From positions 1 to 14,258 of the forward strand of contig DATKQY010000037.1 of the NCBI GenBank assembly GCA_035532475.1: a DNA stretch of 14,258 nucleotides, read 5' to 3'. The translations under genes were made by a program, and so were the position numbers. This DNA is from DATKQY01 sp035532475 (GTDB lineage: Bacteria > Actinomycetota > Acidimicrobiia > Acidimicrobiales > Bog-793). Positions 5,633-13,164 of this stretch are shown here, piece by piece (the first letter of the stretch is position 1; each line of letters begins with the position of its first letter). Under the pieces are notes generated by a model. It searched no databases. It saw only the letters and a list, made by a program, of their open reading frames with translations, and was not told the origin of the DNA.

Positions 5633-6337
5633 GTGGCGGTGGGCGCGATCGTGTCGCCGGGCGCGTACTGGTCGGCGGTGGCGTTCGCGGTGGCGTTCTG
5701 CGCAGGCATCTGCGTGGCCGCCCGCAGATGGCCCGGGGCGTGGCGGGAGGTGGTCGCCCGGGTGATCGGCGGGGCGCTCGCCGCCGACGTCGTCGCCTAC
5801 ACCGTCGGGCTGGTGGTCGCGCGGACGTGGTCGCCGACGACGTCCCTGCCGCTCGCGCTGTGCAACGTCGGGGTGCTCGTCGCGGCCGTCGCCTGCTGGT
5901 GGCACGTGCCGCTGTTTGTCGAGCTGACCTACTTCTGGGGCCTAGCAGGCACCTTGCAGGCGGTGGTCACCCCGGACCTGAACGTGGGCTTTCCCCACCT
6001 CGTCTTCTTCGAGTACCTGGTCGGCCATCTCGGCATCGTGGCCGCCGCCGTCTTCCTGGTCGCCGGGCTGCGGCTCGTGCCGCGCCCCGGAGCTGTCGTC
6101 CGGGTGTTCGTGGTCACGGCGGCGTACACGGCGTTCGTCGGGCTGGTCGACGGGCTGACCGGCGCCAACTACATGTTCTTGCGGCGTCCGCCTGGCGAGT
6201 GGACCCTGCTCCGCCTGCTCGGGCCCTGGCCCTGGTACGTCGTTGGCGCGGCCGGGGTCGGCCTCGCGCTGTTGGTCCTGCTCGACCTGCCGTTCTGGGC
6301 CGCGAGGCACCGGGGGCGTCCGGAGTCCCCGGGGTAG
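5633..6337 (+). CDS. YwaF/TIGR02206-type integral membrane protein
   Basis: The product is 234 residues with about seven hydrophobic segments, at roughly 13-30, 45-64, 72-90, 95-113, 127-148, 155-173 and 200-222. Family motifs are PLALCNVGVLVAA (73-85), TYFWGLAGTLQAVVTPDL (99-116) and NYMFLRRPPGEWTLL (179-193), the positions typical of the TIGR02206 family, whose function is unknown. GTG 5633 is chosen because GGAGGG at 5620-5625, partly within the preceding stop codon, is 7 nt upstream; the ATG at 5631 is in another frame. The 12-bp gap to the PRTase gene and the 9-bp gap to the next gene indicate one transcript. The C-terminus is short and basic, probably cytosolic. Confidence 0.8.
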   Translation: MAVGAIVSPGAYWSAVAFAVAFCAGICVAARRWPGAWREVVARVIGGALAADVVAYTVGLVVARTWSPTTSLPLALCNVGVLVAAVACWWHVPLFVELTYFWGLAGTLQAVVTPDLNVGFPHLVFFEYLVGHLGIVAAAVFLVAGLRLVPRPGAVVRVFVVTAAYTAFVGLVDGLTGANYMFLRRPPGEWTLLRLLGPWPWYVVGAAGVGLALLVLLDLPFWAARHRGRPESPG

Positions 6338-6346
6338 AGTGCCGGC

Positions 6347-7201
6347 ATGACCGCATATGCCGTCAAGACACCGCCACAGCACGGCGAGTGGCGTGACTTC
6401 CTCGACGTGTGGCGCGCCGTCGACCAGATCGACCTTTTCGAGTCGGCGTGGACGATGGACCACTTCTACCCGCTCACACCGCCGATGGAGGGCACGCATC
6501 TCGAGAGCTGGACGATGCTGGCCGCGCTCGCCCAGGCCACCACGCGCCTGCGGCTCGGGGCGATGGTGAACGGGATGCACTTCCGCCATCCCGCCGTCAC
6601 GGCGAACATGGCGGCGACCCTCGACCACATCTCGAACGGGCGCCTGGAGCTCGGACTCGGCGCCGGCTGGTTCTTCCCCGAGGCCGACGCGTACGGCATC
6701 CCCCTCGGCACGCCGAAGGAGCGCTCGGACCGCTTCGAGGAGGGCGTCGAGGTGATCGTGCGCCTGCTGAGCCAGGAGACGACGACCTTCAGCGGTGAGC
6801 ACTACCGGCTCGTCGAGGCCCGCTGCGAGCCGAAGGCGCTGCAGCAGCCGCGACCGCCCATCGTGATCGGTGGGAAGGGCCCGAAGCGAACGCTGCGCAC
6901 CGTGGCCCGCTGGGCGGACCAGTGGGACATGACCTTCCCGCAGTCCGCGGCGGAATGGAGCGCGCTCGACGAGGTCCTCGTCGGCCACTGCGAGGCGATC
7001 GGCCGTGACCAGGCGGAGATCCGCCGCTCGGTCCACGTCAGCTGGCCGGCCGACGCCGATCCGGGCGCGCTGGCCGAAGCGGCCCAGCCCTACTTCAGCG
7101 CGGGCGTAAACCTGGTGATCTTCTCGATGCGCGGCCCCTACCGCGCCGAGCTCGTCGAGCCGCTGGCCGAGGCGCTGGTCGCCGCCGGACCGACGTCGTA
7201 G
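6347..7201 (+). CDS. LLM class flavin-dependent oxidoreductase (F420-dependent type)
   Basis: The 284-residue product is a luciferase-like monooxygenase TIM barrel. Visible markers are FESAWTMDHFYPL (31-43), TTRLRLGAMVNGMHFRHPAV (65-84), ATLDHISNGRLELGLGAGW (90-108), in which NGRxELGxGAGW is the family signature, and PPIVIGGKGPKRTLRTVARW (170-189), the C-terminal cofactor phosphate region. This set is typical of actinobacterial F420H2-dependent reductases such as the TIGR03560 group, although FMN use cannot be excluded. The substrate is unknown. It follows the membrane protein by 9 bp with only a weak ribosome binding site, consistent with translational coupling. Its stop lies 15 bp from the stop of the convergent ring-cleavage dioxygenase gene. 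Confidence 0.85.
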   Translation: MTAYAVKTPPQHGEWRDFLDVWRAVDQIDLFESAWTMDHFYPLTPPMEGTHLESWTMLAALAQATTRLRLGAMVNGMHFRHPAVTANMAATLDHISNGRLELGLGAGWFFPEADAYGIPLGTPKERSDRFEEGVEVIVRLLSQETTTFSGEHYRLVEARCEPKALQQPRPPIVIGGKGPKRTLRTVARWADQWDMTFPQSAAEWSALDEVLVGHCEAIGRDQAEIRRSVHVSWPADADPGALAEAAQPYFSAGVNLVIFSMRGPYRAELVEPLAEALVAAGPTS

Positions 7202-7216
7202 GGGCAGGGACGGCGC

Positions 7217-8059
7217 TCAGGCGGCACGCTCCATCACCATCAGCCCCGACGCCGTGTTCGAGATCGGGATGTGGTAGCGGGACCACACCTTGCGCGCCCG
7301 ACCGGGCAGTGCGGCACGCGCCACGAGCCACATCAGCAGCTCGACGCCCTGGGTGCCGGTCAGCGCCACGAGCTCCCTTGAGGAGTACTGCGTCGCCCAC
7401 TCGGGGTCCTCGATCAGGCTGTCCATGAATCGCAGGTCGAACTCCTTGTTGATGAACCCCGCACGCTCACCGTCGAGCTGGTGCGACAGCCCGCCGGTGC
7501 CGATCACCACCACGTCGAGGTCCTCCTCGTAGGACTCGACCGCGCGCCCGATCGCCTCGCCGAGCTTGTAGCAGCGCGAGGCGCTCGGCAGCGGGAACTG
7601 GACGGTGTTGACGCAGACCGGCACGACGCGCACCGGGCAGGGGTCCGTGCCCGGCCAAAGGAGGGCCGCCGGCACGGTGACGGCGTGGTCGACGAGCATC
7701 TCCTGGCACGTCGTCAGGTCGAACTCCTCGGCGACGAGCGACTCGATCAGGTGCCACGAGAGCGAGGGGTCGCCCGGCAGCGGCGGGGCGACCGGGATCC
7801 CCCATCCCTCGTCGGCGCTCCGGTACTCGTGCGCCGCGCCGATCGCGAAGGTGGGCATCTTGTCGAGGAAGAAGTTGAGGCCGTGGTCGTTGTAGACGAC
7901 CACGGCGACGTCGGGTCGCCTCGCCGCCAGCCACTCACGCGCGGGCGGGTAGCCCTCGAAGAACGGGCGCCAGTACGGGTCCTCCTGGAGGCCGTCGGCG
8001 ATGGCCCGGCCGATGGCGGGAACGTGGGACGTGGTGATGGTTCCTACGATGCGCGCCAT
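7217..8059 (-). CDS. ligB: Class III extradiol dioxygenase catalytic (beta) subunit, LigB type
   Basis: The product is 280 residues, the length of LigB from protocatechuate 4,5-dioxygenase. Fe(II) ligands are placed as in the known enzyme: His12 (TTSHVP), His59 (YNDHGLNFF) and Glu240 (TQGVELLMW). His193 (TGGLSHQLDGERAGFINKEFD region) matches the catalytic base. The enzyme opens catechol-type rings next to, not between, the hydroxyls; protocatechuate, gallate or a related diol is the likely substrate, but the sequence does not choose. ATG 8059 has GGGAGG 7 nt upstream, inside the end of ligA, and the genes are 4 bp apart, so the subunits are co-translated. No other ring-degradation genes lie nearby, which leaves the pathway open. 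Confidence 0.85.
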   Translation of the reverse strand: MARIVGTITTSHVPAIGRAIADGLQEDPYWRPFFEGYPPAREWLAARRPDVAVVVYNDHGLNFFLDKMPTFAIGAAHEYRSADEGWGIPVAPPLPGDPSLSWHLIESLVAEEFDLTTCQEMLVDHAVTVPAALLWPGTDPCPVRVVPVCVNTVQFPLPSASRCYKLGEAIGRAVESYEEDLDVVVIGTGGLSHQLDGERAGFINKEFDLRFMDSLIEDPEWATQYSSRELVALTGTQGVELLMWLVARAALPGRARKVWSRYHIPISNTASGLMVMERAA

Positions 8060-8063
8060 TGGG

Positions 8064-8432
8064 TCACCTCCCTGCCTGCGCGAGCTTCGCTCGGAACTGC
8101 TCCTTCGTCATCCCCGTCTGCTGGGCGCCGATGTCCTGCATGTCCAGCCCGAAGATGCCTGCGAACTTCGCCAGGTAGTAGGCGTTCCCCCCGGCGGCGA
8201 TGAGCTCCAGCACATTGCGGTGGCGAATCGCTTCCCGCTGTTCGGCGTCGAGCCCGTAGCGGGCGCAGTAGGCGTCCTCGTCACGAAGAAACTCCTCGCG
8301 GTTGGCGGCCTCGTTGAACGAGTAGCACATCTTGTTGAGGGCGTAGCCGCGGCGCGCCTGACGCCCGTCGAAGATCGTCGTGCCGGCGATCTCGCTCTCG
8401 TGCTGCACCACCTCGTGCTGCACTGCGGTCAT
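8064..8432 (-). CDS. ligA: Class III extradiol dioxygenase small (alpha) subunit, LigA type
   Basis: The 122-residue helical protein matches the LigA family: GRQARRGYALNKMCYSFNEA (23-42), then ANREEFLRDEDAYCARYGLD (43-62), and IAAGGNAYYLAKFAGIFGLD (78-97). In protocatechuate 4,5-dioxygenase LigA caps the active site of LigB and contributes to substrate binding. ATG 8432 is preceded by GGAGGAG at good spacing. It is the first gene of the ligAB pair, and its own transcript probably starts in the 180 bp upstream. The name here means the ring-cleavage subunit, not DNA ligase. An actinobacterial 4,5-type dioxygenase is less common than the 3,4-type, so its true substrate deserves caution. Confidence 0.85.
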   Translation of the reverse strand: MTAVQHEVVQHESEIAGTTIFDGRQARRGYALNKMCYSFNEAANREEFLRDEDAYCARYGLDAEQREAIRHRNVLELIAAGGNAYYLAKFAGIFGLDMQDIGAQQTGMTKEQFRAKLAQAGR

Positions 8433-8517
8433 CTCCGTCTCCTCCCCCGCCCTGAGGACGGCCCGGCCCTCGTCGGGCTCGCGAACAAGCCACCCGACGC
8501 GGTCGCGCCGTGTGAAC

Positions 8518-8528
8518 TCAGAGTCTGA
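8518..8528. promoter_or_regulatory. Palindrome in the ligA upstream region
   Basis: TCAGA-G-TCTGA is a perfect 5-1-5 inverted repeat in a locally AT-richer patch, about 85 bp upstream of the ligA start. The interval 8433-8613 contains no gene and is the only room for a ligAB promoter. An aromatic-responsive regulator could bind here, but no such regulator is encoded in the window. Confidence 0.25.
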
Positions 8529-8613
8529 TGCGACCCCGAGGTGGGCGGTAGGGCCTTAGGTACCACTCCTCGCGGGGGACCGGCCCCGAGCGCCGGCGCT
8601 TCGCGTGGGCGGC

Positions 8614-8811
8614 TCAGACGAGGTGGAGCGGGCGAGGCTTCGAGCTCGGGTGCGCCCGCATGCACTGCTCGCGCGTCGCGTGGCGGCCATGCGCATCGCT
8701 CGCCGGGATCCGCAAGGTGCCGTCCCGGTCAAGCTCGAACAGGCGGATCACGACGCCGCGCTGCTCGCGTCGGGCCTCGCCGTGCGGTGCAGGGGGTCCT
8801 TGCTCACGCAT
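8614..8811 (-). CDS. Small hypothetical protein (65 aa) with His/Cys cluster
   Basis: ATG 8811 has GGAGG 6 nt upstream, one of the best ribosome binding sites in the window, and codon third positions are GC-rich through the body. The core reads GVVIRLFELDRDGTLRIPAS, followed by H41-x2-H44-x5-C50-x3-H54, a spacing that could hold a metal ion. The ends are rich in Arg, Pro and Gln and are probably disordered. No family is recognised. It lies 149 bp after the GGDEF-EAL gene and 181 bp before ligA, all on the same strand, so it could belong to either unit or stand alone. Confidence 0.5.
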   Translation of the reverse strand: MREQGPPAPHGEARREQRGVVIRLFELDRDGTLRIPASDAHGRHATREQCMRAHPSSKPRPLHLV

Positions 8812-8891
8812 CGCGCACCTCCACGTCGGTTGCGTGATGCCATGAAGCCACGGATGGGGCCCTCGCGACCAGGGTCCATGCGCCGCGCGTG

Positions 8892-8909
8892 GTGGGACCT
8901 TCGTCCCGC
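8892..8909 (-). terminator. Hairpin downstream of the GGDEF-EAL gene
   Basis: GGGAC-CTTC-GTCCC forms a 5-bp perfect stem, extended outward by a wobble and a G-C pair, 50 bp past the stop of the GGDEF-EAL gene. It could end the FIST/GGDEF-EAL transcript before the 65-codon gene. No T-run is present, so the call is weak. Confidence 0.3.
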
Positions 8910-8960
8910 CCGGCCCGCTCGCATGGGCCCGTGCGGAGAGGAGCGCAGAAGGAGAAGCGG

Positions 8961-11318
8961 TCAGCCCCTCGACGCCCTCACCGGCGGTGCCAGGACCCGC
9001 GAGCGGCGCGCCGGGCCCGCAGCGCCGGGCGAGGTCGTGGCCGGGGGGTGGTCCTCCTGGTGACGGGTGCGTCTCGCGACCGGATGCTCGGCGTGCACGG
9101 CCTGGCGGCGCGCGGCCAGCAGTGCGGGCACCGTCGACGCGTCGATCGGCTCGGAGAAGTGGAAGCCCTGCCCGTAGCGGCAGTGGACCGAGCGCAGGAA
9201 CTCCAGCTGACCGCCGTTCTCGACGCCCTCGGCGACCGTCGCGAGGCCGAGGGTGTTGCCGAGCTCGACGATGCTGCGCGCGAGCGCGGCGCACTCGTGA
9301 TCGGCGTCGACGCCCTCGACGAAGGAGCGGTCGATCTTCAGCGTGTCGATCGGGAACTGGCGCAGGTAGCCGAGCGAGGAGTAGCCGGTCCCGAAGTCGT
9401 CTACCGCGAGGTCGACGCCGAGGCACTTCAGCTCGCGGAGCCGCACGACGAACATCTCGTTGCGCTCGAGGAACGTGCCCTCGGTGATCTCCAGCGTGAG
9501 GCTCTCGGGGGCCAGCCCCTGCGCCGCGAGCACCGAGCGGACGGACTCGACGATGTCCGGGTCGTGGAGCTGGTGCACCGACAGGTTGACGTGGACGCGC
9601 AGGTCCGGCTGCTCTCGGCGCCAGTCCGCGAGCCTCCGGCAGGCCTCCTTCAGCACCCAGCGCCCGATGCCGTCGATCACGCCGATCTCCTCGGCGAGGG
9701 GGATGAATGTGTCGGGGCTGATCCTGCCGTGCACCGGGTGGTCCCAGCGAGCCAGGGCCTCGAGACCGGTGATCTCGCCGCTGTCCAGCAGCACCACGGG
9801 CTGGTACTGGACGGTGAGCTCGCCGCGGGCGACCGCGCGCTGGAGGTCCGCCTCGAGCTCCAGGCGGTTGCGCACGGCGAGGTACATGCCGGGCTCGAAC
9901 AGCGACCAGCCGCCGCGGCCGTCCTTCTTCGCCCGGTACATCGCCAGGTCGGCGTTGCGCAGGAGGTCGGGAGCCTCGCTGAGCGCGCCCTCGGCGAACG
10001 CGATCCCGATGCTCGCGCCGACGAGGACCCGGTAACCCTGGACGGAGAACGGGTCGCGGAGCCGCTCGATGATCCGCTGGGCCGTTCCGGTCGCCTCCTG
10101 CAGGGTGGCGCCCTCCTCGAGGAGCACCGCGAACTCGTCGCCGCCGAAGCGGGCAACGACGGCCGAGCTCCCAAGGCAGGCTGATAGCCGCCGGGCCACG
10201 GCCCGGAGCAGCTCGTCGCCCGCGGCGTGGCCGAGGCTGTCGTTGACGGCCTTGAAGCGGTCCAGGTCGATGAACAACACGGCGACGTCGTGCGGCTCGC
10301 GACCGGCCGCGTCGAGTGCCTGCTCGACGCGGTCGAGGAAGAGGGCCCGGTTCGGCAGGCCGGTCAGCGGATCGTGGAAGGCCTCCTTCACCGCCGCCAC
10401 CGTCCGTGCGTCGGTGAGCGCCATGCTGGCGTGCTCGGCGAAGGTGACGAGCAGGCGGTCGTCGTCGCTGTCGGCGCCGGCCCGTTCGGAGCTCTCCGTG
10501 ACGAGGGCGCCCGAGATCGACCCACCGACGTGCACGGCCGCGGCGACGAAACGGCCGGAGCGGAGCACCTCGGTGTCGCTTGTCCCACGCCTGCCCCGGG
10601 CCGCCATCGCCGCCCGTGCGAGGTCCAAGGCGGCGTCGCGCGCGGACGCGCTCGGACGTTGCGCCGTCGACGCGATGATCGGGCGCGAGGGATCGAGGTC
10701 GTCGCGCAGGAACAGCCACGCCGCCCCGGCCCCGAGCAGGCTCGTCGCCCCGGCGGTCACGGTGTCGAGGATCTCGGGAAGCGGGGCACGGTGGGAGATC
10801 GAGCGCTGCAAGGTGAGCAGCGTCTCGAGGAGCAGCTGGCGCTGCTCCAGCGAGGTCACCGAGCGCAGCCGCTCCTCGGCGAGCTGCTCCTGCGCCAGGC
10901 GCAGGTCGCGCTCCGCCGCCAGGATCCGAAGCGTCCGCAGGCTCAGGCCGAGGACCCGGCCCATGCCTGCGAGCAGGTTGCGCTCCTCGGGACCGAAGGT
11001 GCCCGTCAGCCGCCCGACGAGGAGCCGGTCGGCGTCGCCGAAGACCTCGACCACCGCCAGGTGGCAGGGGCCGATGACCGGCAGCACCGTCTCCGAGGTG
11101 CCGAGCGCGGCATACAGGAGCTCGGGTTCGGGCACGGCGCCGGTTCCGAAGCCGACCGCCGCGACGACGGCACCGTCGACCACGACCGCGCCGAGCTCCG
11201 CGCCGATCGTCTCCGAGGCGAGCTCCGCCGCTCGGAGCAGGGCGCTGCGCTCGTCCTGGTCCTCGCTGAGGGCGGCGAGGAACTCGACGAGCTGGTGGAC
11301 AGACCAGCTCCCGAGCAT
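8961..11318 (-). CDS. GAF-GGDEF-EAL cyclic-di-GMP signalling protein
   Basis: The product is 785 residues with no signal peptide or membrane segment, so it is cytosolic. Order: a GAF-like N-terminal domain (about 8-130), a coiled-coil linker (135-175), a GAF domain (about 178-308), GGDEF (315-475), EAL (485-738) and a basic disordered tail. The cyclase site is intact (FGGDEF, 391-396; FIDLDRFKAVND, 349-360), but the inhibitory RxxD site before it is absent. The phosphodiesterase site also looks complete: EAL 520-522, NLS (578-580), EITE (610-613), DDFGTG (640-645), K661 and AEGVE (696-700). Both making and breaking of c-di-GMP are therefore possible, with the sensory domains setting the balance. 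The start codon lies one base past the stop of the FIST gene. Confidence 0.9.
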   Translation of the reverse strand: MLGSWSVHQLVEFLAALSEDQDERSALLRAAELASETIGAELGAVVVDGAVVAAVGFGTGAVPEPELLYAALGTSETVLPVIGPCHLAVVEVFGDADRLLVGRLTGTFGPEERNLLAGMGRVLGLSLRTLRILAAERDLRLAQEQLAEERLRSVTSLEQRQLLLETLLTLQRSISHRAPLPEILDTVTAGATSLLGAGAAWLFLRDDLDPSRPIIASTAQRPSASARDAALDLARAAMAARGRRGTSDTEVLRSGRFVAAAVHVGGSISGALVTESSERAGADSDDDRLLVTFAEHASMALTDARTVAAVKEAFHDPLTGLPNRALFLDRVEQALDAAGREPHDVAVLFIDLDRFKAVNDSLGHAAGDELLRAVARRLSACLGSSAVVARFGGDEFAVLLEEGATLQEATGTAQRIIERLRDPFSVQGYRVLVGASIGIAFAEGALSEAPDLLRNADLAMYRAKKDGRGGWSLFEPGMYLAVRNRLELEADLQRAVARGELTVQYQPVVLLDSGEITGLEALARWDHPVHGRISPDTFIPLAEEIGVIDGIGRWVLKEACRRLADWRREQPDLRVHVNLSVHQLHDPDIVESVRSVLAAQGLAPESLTLEITEGTFLERNEMFVVRLRELKCLGVDLAVDDFGTGYSSLGYLRQFPIDTLKIDRSFVEGVDADHECAALARSIVELGNTLGLATVAEGVENGGQLEFLRSVHCRYGQGFHFSEPIDASTVPALLAARRQAVHAEHPVARRTRHQEDHPPATTSPGAAGPARRSRVLAPPVRASRG

Positions 11319-11319
11319 G

Positions 11320-12501
11320 TCAACCCAGTGCCATCACGACGAAGGTCTCGTTGTGCACGCCGCTGCTGCCGCGGCTGCGGGCGATCTCGCCGTAGGTGAA
11401 GAAGCCGGCGACAGGGACGTCACCGAGCGACGACCGGATCGCGGCCACCTCCTTCTCGACGAGGTCGTCGCCGAGGATCAGGCGCCGCCCGACACAGTCG
11501 AACACGAGGGCGCCCGCCACCGGTCCCCCGCCGAGCAGCTCGAGGGCGTTCGAGCACGCCCCCGCCGCCGCCTCGATGACGGAGACCTCGTCGCCTTCCA
11601 TCAGCCATACGAGGGCGCCACGCGGGACGTCGGCGGTGCAGATCAACGAGCGGCTCTCGTAGTCGACCTCGCCCGGAACGCGGATGTCCTCACCGTTCAG
11701 TCGCTGGAGCCCGAGCGGGTGGACCAGGGCGAATCGGTTGAGGGCGAGCGGGTCGTGGTAGGTCTCGGCCGGGGCCCCGAGGCGCCCGAGGTAGACGTCG
11801 AGCGCCGGCTGGTCGTCGAGCTGGGAGACGGTCGTGCCGTCGCTGGTCGAGACGACCATGGGTTCGCCCACCTTGCGCCAGCCGTGGCGCATGCTCACCG
11901 CGAGCGGATGGTCCGAGCCGACGGCGATGCCGACGACGGCGTCGGTCAGCACGGCATCGCCCGCGATCTGGTGGGTCCCGGTCATCGTAAGGTCGTCACC
12001 GGAGGCACCCCCGACGACGGGCACGGTGGCGCCGGTGACGGAGTAGGCACCGCGGACGATCTCCTCCTGGTGGGAGACGAAGCCCGGGGTGAGCAGGAGC
12101 AGGACGCGGTTCGGCCGGTCGATCGCGGCCAGGCATGCCGCCGCCTCGGCGCCCGCCTCGCGCTGGCGCGTGGACGCCCCCAGCCCGACCGCCACCTCGG
12201 CGCTCAGCCCGTCGCCGCCGAGCGCGGCGACGACCACGCTGCCCCGTCCGCCGCCGACCTGGGAGAGCTCGCCCGCCGTCGTGCAGCCGGCGAGCGCCGT
12301 CACGGGGCCGAGCTCGGCGCGTACCGCCGCGACGAGGGCGCCGAGGTCGTGCGCGATCGATGCGAAGACGAGCACCAGGCACGGCTCGCGCCCGGCTCTT
12401 GCCGCCGCGAGCGCCGCTCGCCCCGCGCCCGCGGCGTCGGGCGCGAAGCTGTGCCCGACGCCGACCCAGCGACCGTCCGTCCCGCCGGCTGCCCCCTTCA
12501 C
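11320..12501 (-). CDS. FIST-domain sensory protein (FIST_N plus FIST_C)
   Basis: The 393-residue product is a complete stand-alone FIST protein. FIST_N covers about 28-210 and includes ALAGCTTAGEL (69-79) and LLLTPGFVSHQEEIV (134-148). FIST_C covers about 215-385, with LVFDCVGRRLILG (332-344) and VAGFFTYGEIARS (364-376), the two most typical motifs. FIST domains are predicted intracellular sensors of small ligands, perhaps amino acids, found with signal-transduction output modules. GTG 12501 is the only workable start near the domain; it has no Shine-Dalgarno sequence and may be leaderless. The stop is one base from the GGDEF-EAL start, so the two are co-translated and the output is likely c-di-GMP. 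UspA lies divergently across a 157-bp promoter region. Confidence 0.85.
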   Translation of the reverse strand: MKGAAGGTDGRWVGVGHSFAPDAAGAGRAALAAARAGREPCLVLVFASIAHDLGALVAAVRAELGPVTALAGCTTAGELSQVGGGRGSVVVAALGGDGLSAEVAVGLGASTRQREAGAEAAACLAAIDRPNRVLLLLTPGFVSHQEEIVRGAYSVTGATVPVVGGASGDDLTMTGTHQIAGDAVLTDAVVGIAVGSDHPLAVSMRHGWRKVGEPMVVSTSDGTTVSQLDDQPALDVYLGRLGAPAETYHDPLALNRFALVHPLGLQRLNGEDIRVPGEVDYESRSLICTADVPRGALVWLMEGDEVSVIEAAAGACSNALELLGGGPVAGALVFDCVGRRLILGDDLVEKEVAAIRSSLGDVPVAGFFTYGEIARSRGSSGVHNETFVVMALG

Positions 12502-12620
12502 GGTGTGGCTAACGGCAACCGCAGCACCGGCGTGAACCCCGAATCCGGACCCGGGCGGCGCAGCCGGGCAACGAGCTGCTGGCTGCGGCTCCGCCGGGGC
12601 CCTAGCCTCGGCCTTGCGGA

Positions 12621-12638
12621 GGACGGACCGGACCGTCC
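12621..12638. promoter_or_regulatory. Inverted repeat in the FIST/uspA divergent promoter
   Basis: GGACGG-N6-CCGTCC is a perfect 6+6 bp inverted repeat 20 bp upstream of the uspA-like GTG and about 120 bp from the FIST start. It is the most symmetrical element of the 157-bp divergent region, so it is a candidate operator, more likely for uspA given the distance. Confidence 0.35.
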
Positions 12639-12658
12639 CCGGACGATGGGGGGCGGCG

Positions 12659-13102
12659 GTGTTCGAGAGCATCGTGGTCGCCATCGACTGGTCCGATTGC
12701 TCCGGTCGGGCCTTGGCGCTGGCGAAGGAGGTCGCCAAGGTGTCCTCCGGCGAGCTGCGGCTGGTGCACGTCCATGAGATGGAGCGCCTGATCCCCTCCG
12801 GCTCGGGACCGCTCACCGCAGCGGTGCGCGGCGCCGCGAGCGGGCAGCTCGAGGAGCAGCATGAGCGGATGGAGGCGACGCTCGCGGAGCTCGCCGCGGC
12901 CGGCCTCGGGGCGAGCGGCGTCGTGCGCCCAGCCCTGTTCGGCCACGTCGCCCCCGAGATCCTCGAGGAAGTGGCCGAGTCCCAAGCGTCGCTCGTCGTC
13001 GTCGGGACGCGCGGTCGCAGCGCGCTCGAGGGGATCATCCTCGGCAGCACGACGCACAAGCTGCTGCACCTGGCGACGGTCCCGGTCCTGGTCGCGCCCT
13101 GA
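12659..13102 (+). CDS. Universal stress protein (UspA family)
   Basis: The product is 147 residues, a single Usp domain of normal length. It opens VFESIVVAIDWSDCSGRALA, with the Asp after the first strand that contacts adenine. The nucleotide motif G-2x-G-9x-G(S/T) is complete in VVGTRGRSALEGIILGST, so this is an ATP-binding type Usp. Such proteins accumulate under starvation, hypoxia or other stress and modulate survival. GTG 12659 is used because homologues begin at this point; a G-rich stretch 7-12 nt upstream is a weak ribosome binding site. It is divergent from the FIST gene and convergent with the FKBP gene. The shared promoter region hints at joint regulation with the FIST/c-di-GMP operon. 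Confidence 0.9.
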   Translation: MFESIVVAIDWSDCSGRALALAKEVAKVSSGELRLVHVHEMERLIPSGSGPLTAAVRGAASGQLEEQHERMEATLAELAAAGLGASGVVRPALFGHVAPEILEEVAESQASLVVVGTRGRSALEGIILGSTTHKLLHLATVPVLVAP

Positions 13103-13106
13103 CCCG

Positions 13107-13149
13107 GTCGGGCCGTGACGGCCCGGCTGCGGACCGCTCGGTGCGGTCC
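13107..13149. terminator. Two tandem hairpins between convergent uspA and FKBP genes
   Basis: GGGCCG-TGA-CGGCCC (13110-13124), extended outward by one C-G pair and then wobbles, is followed by GGACCG-N7-CGGTCC (13131-13149). Both stems are perfect and lie in the 62-bp gap between convergent genes. Without T-runs, they fit the hairpin-only terminators usual in high-GC actinobacteria, working for both strands. Confidence 0.5.
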
Positions 13150-13164
13150 CGCGTGGGGCTCCTC

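Noticed and set aside
10069..12777. A 902-codon plus-strand open frame spanning the FIST and GGDEF-EAL genes
   Set aside because: It is antisense to two proteins with clear catalytic and family motifs; its translation is Arg/Ser/Ala-rich without domains, as expected for a GC-rich shadow frame.
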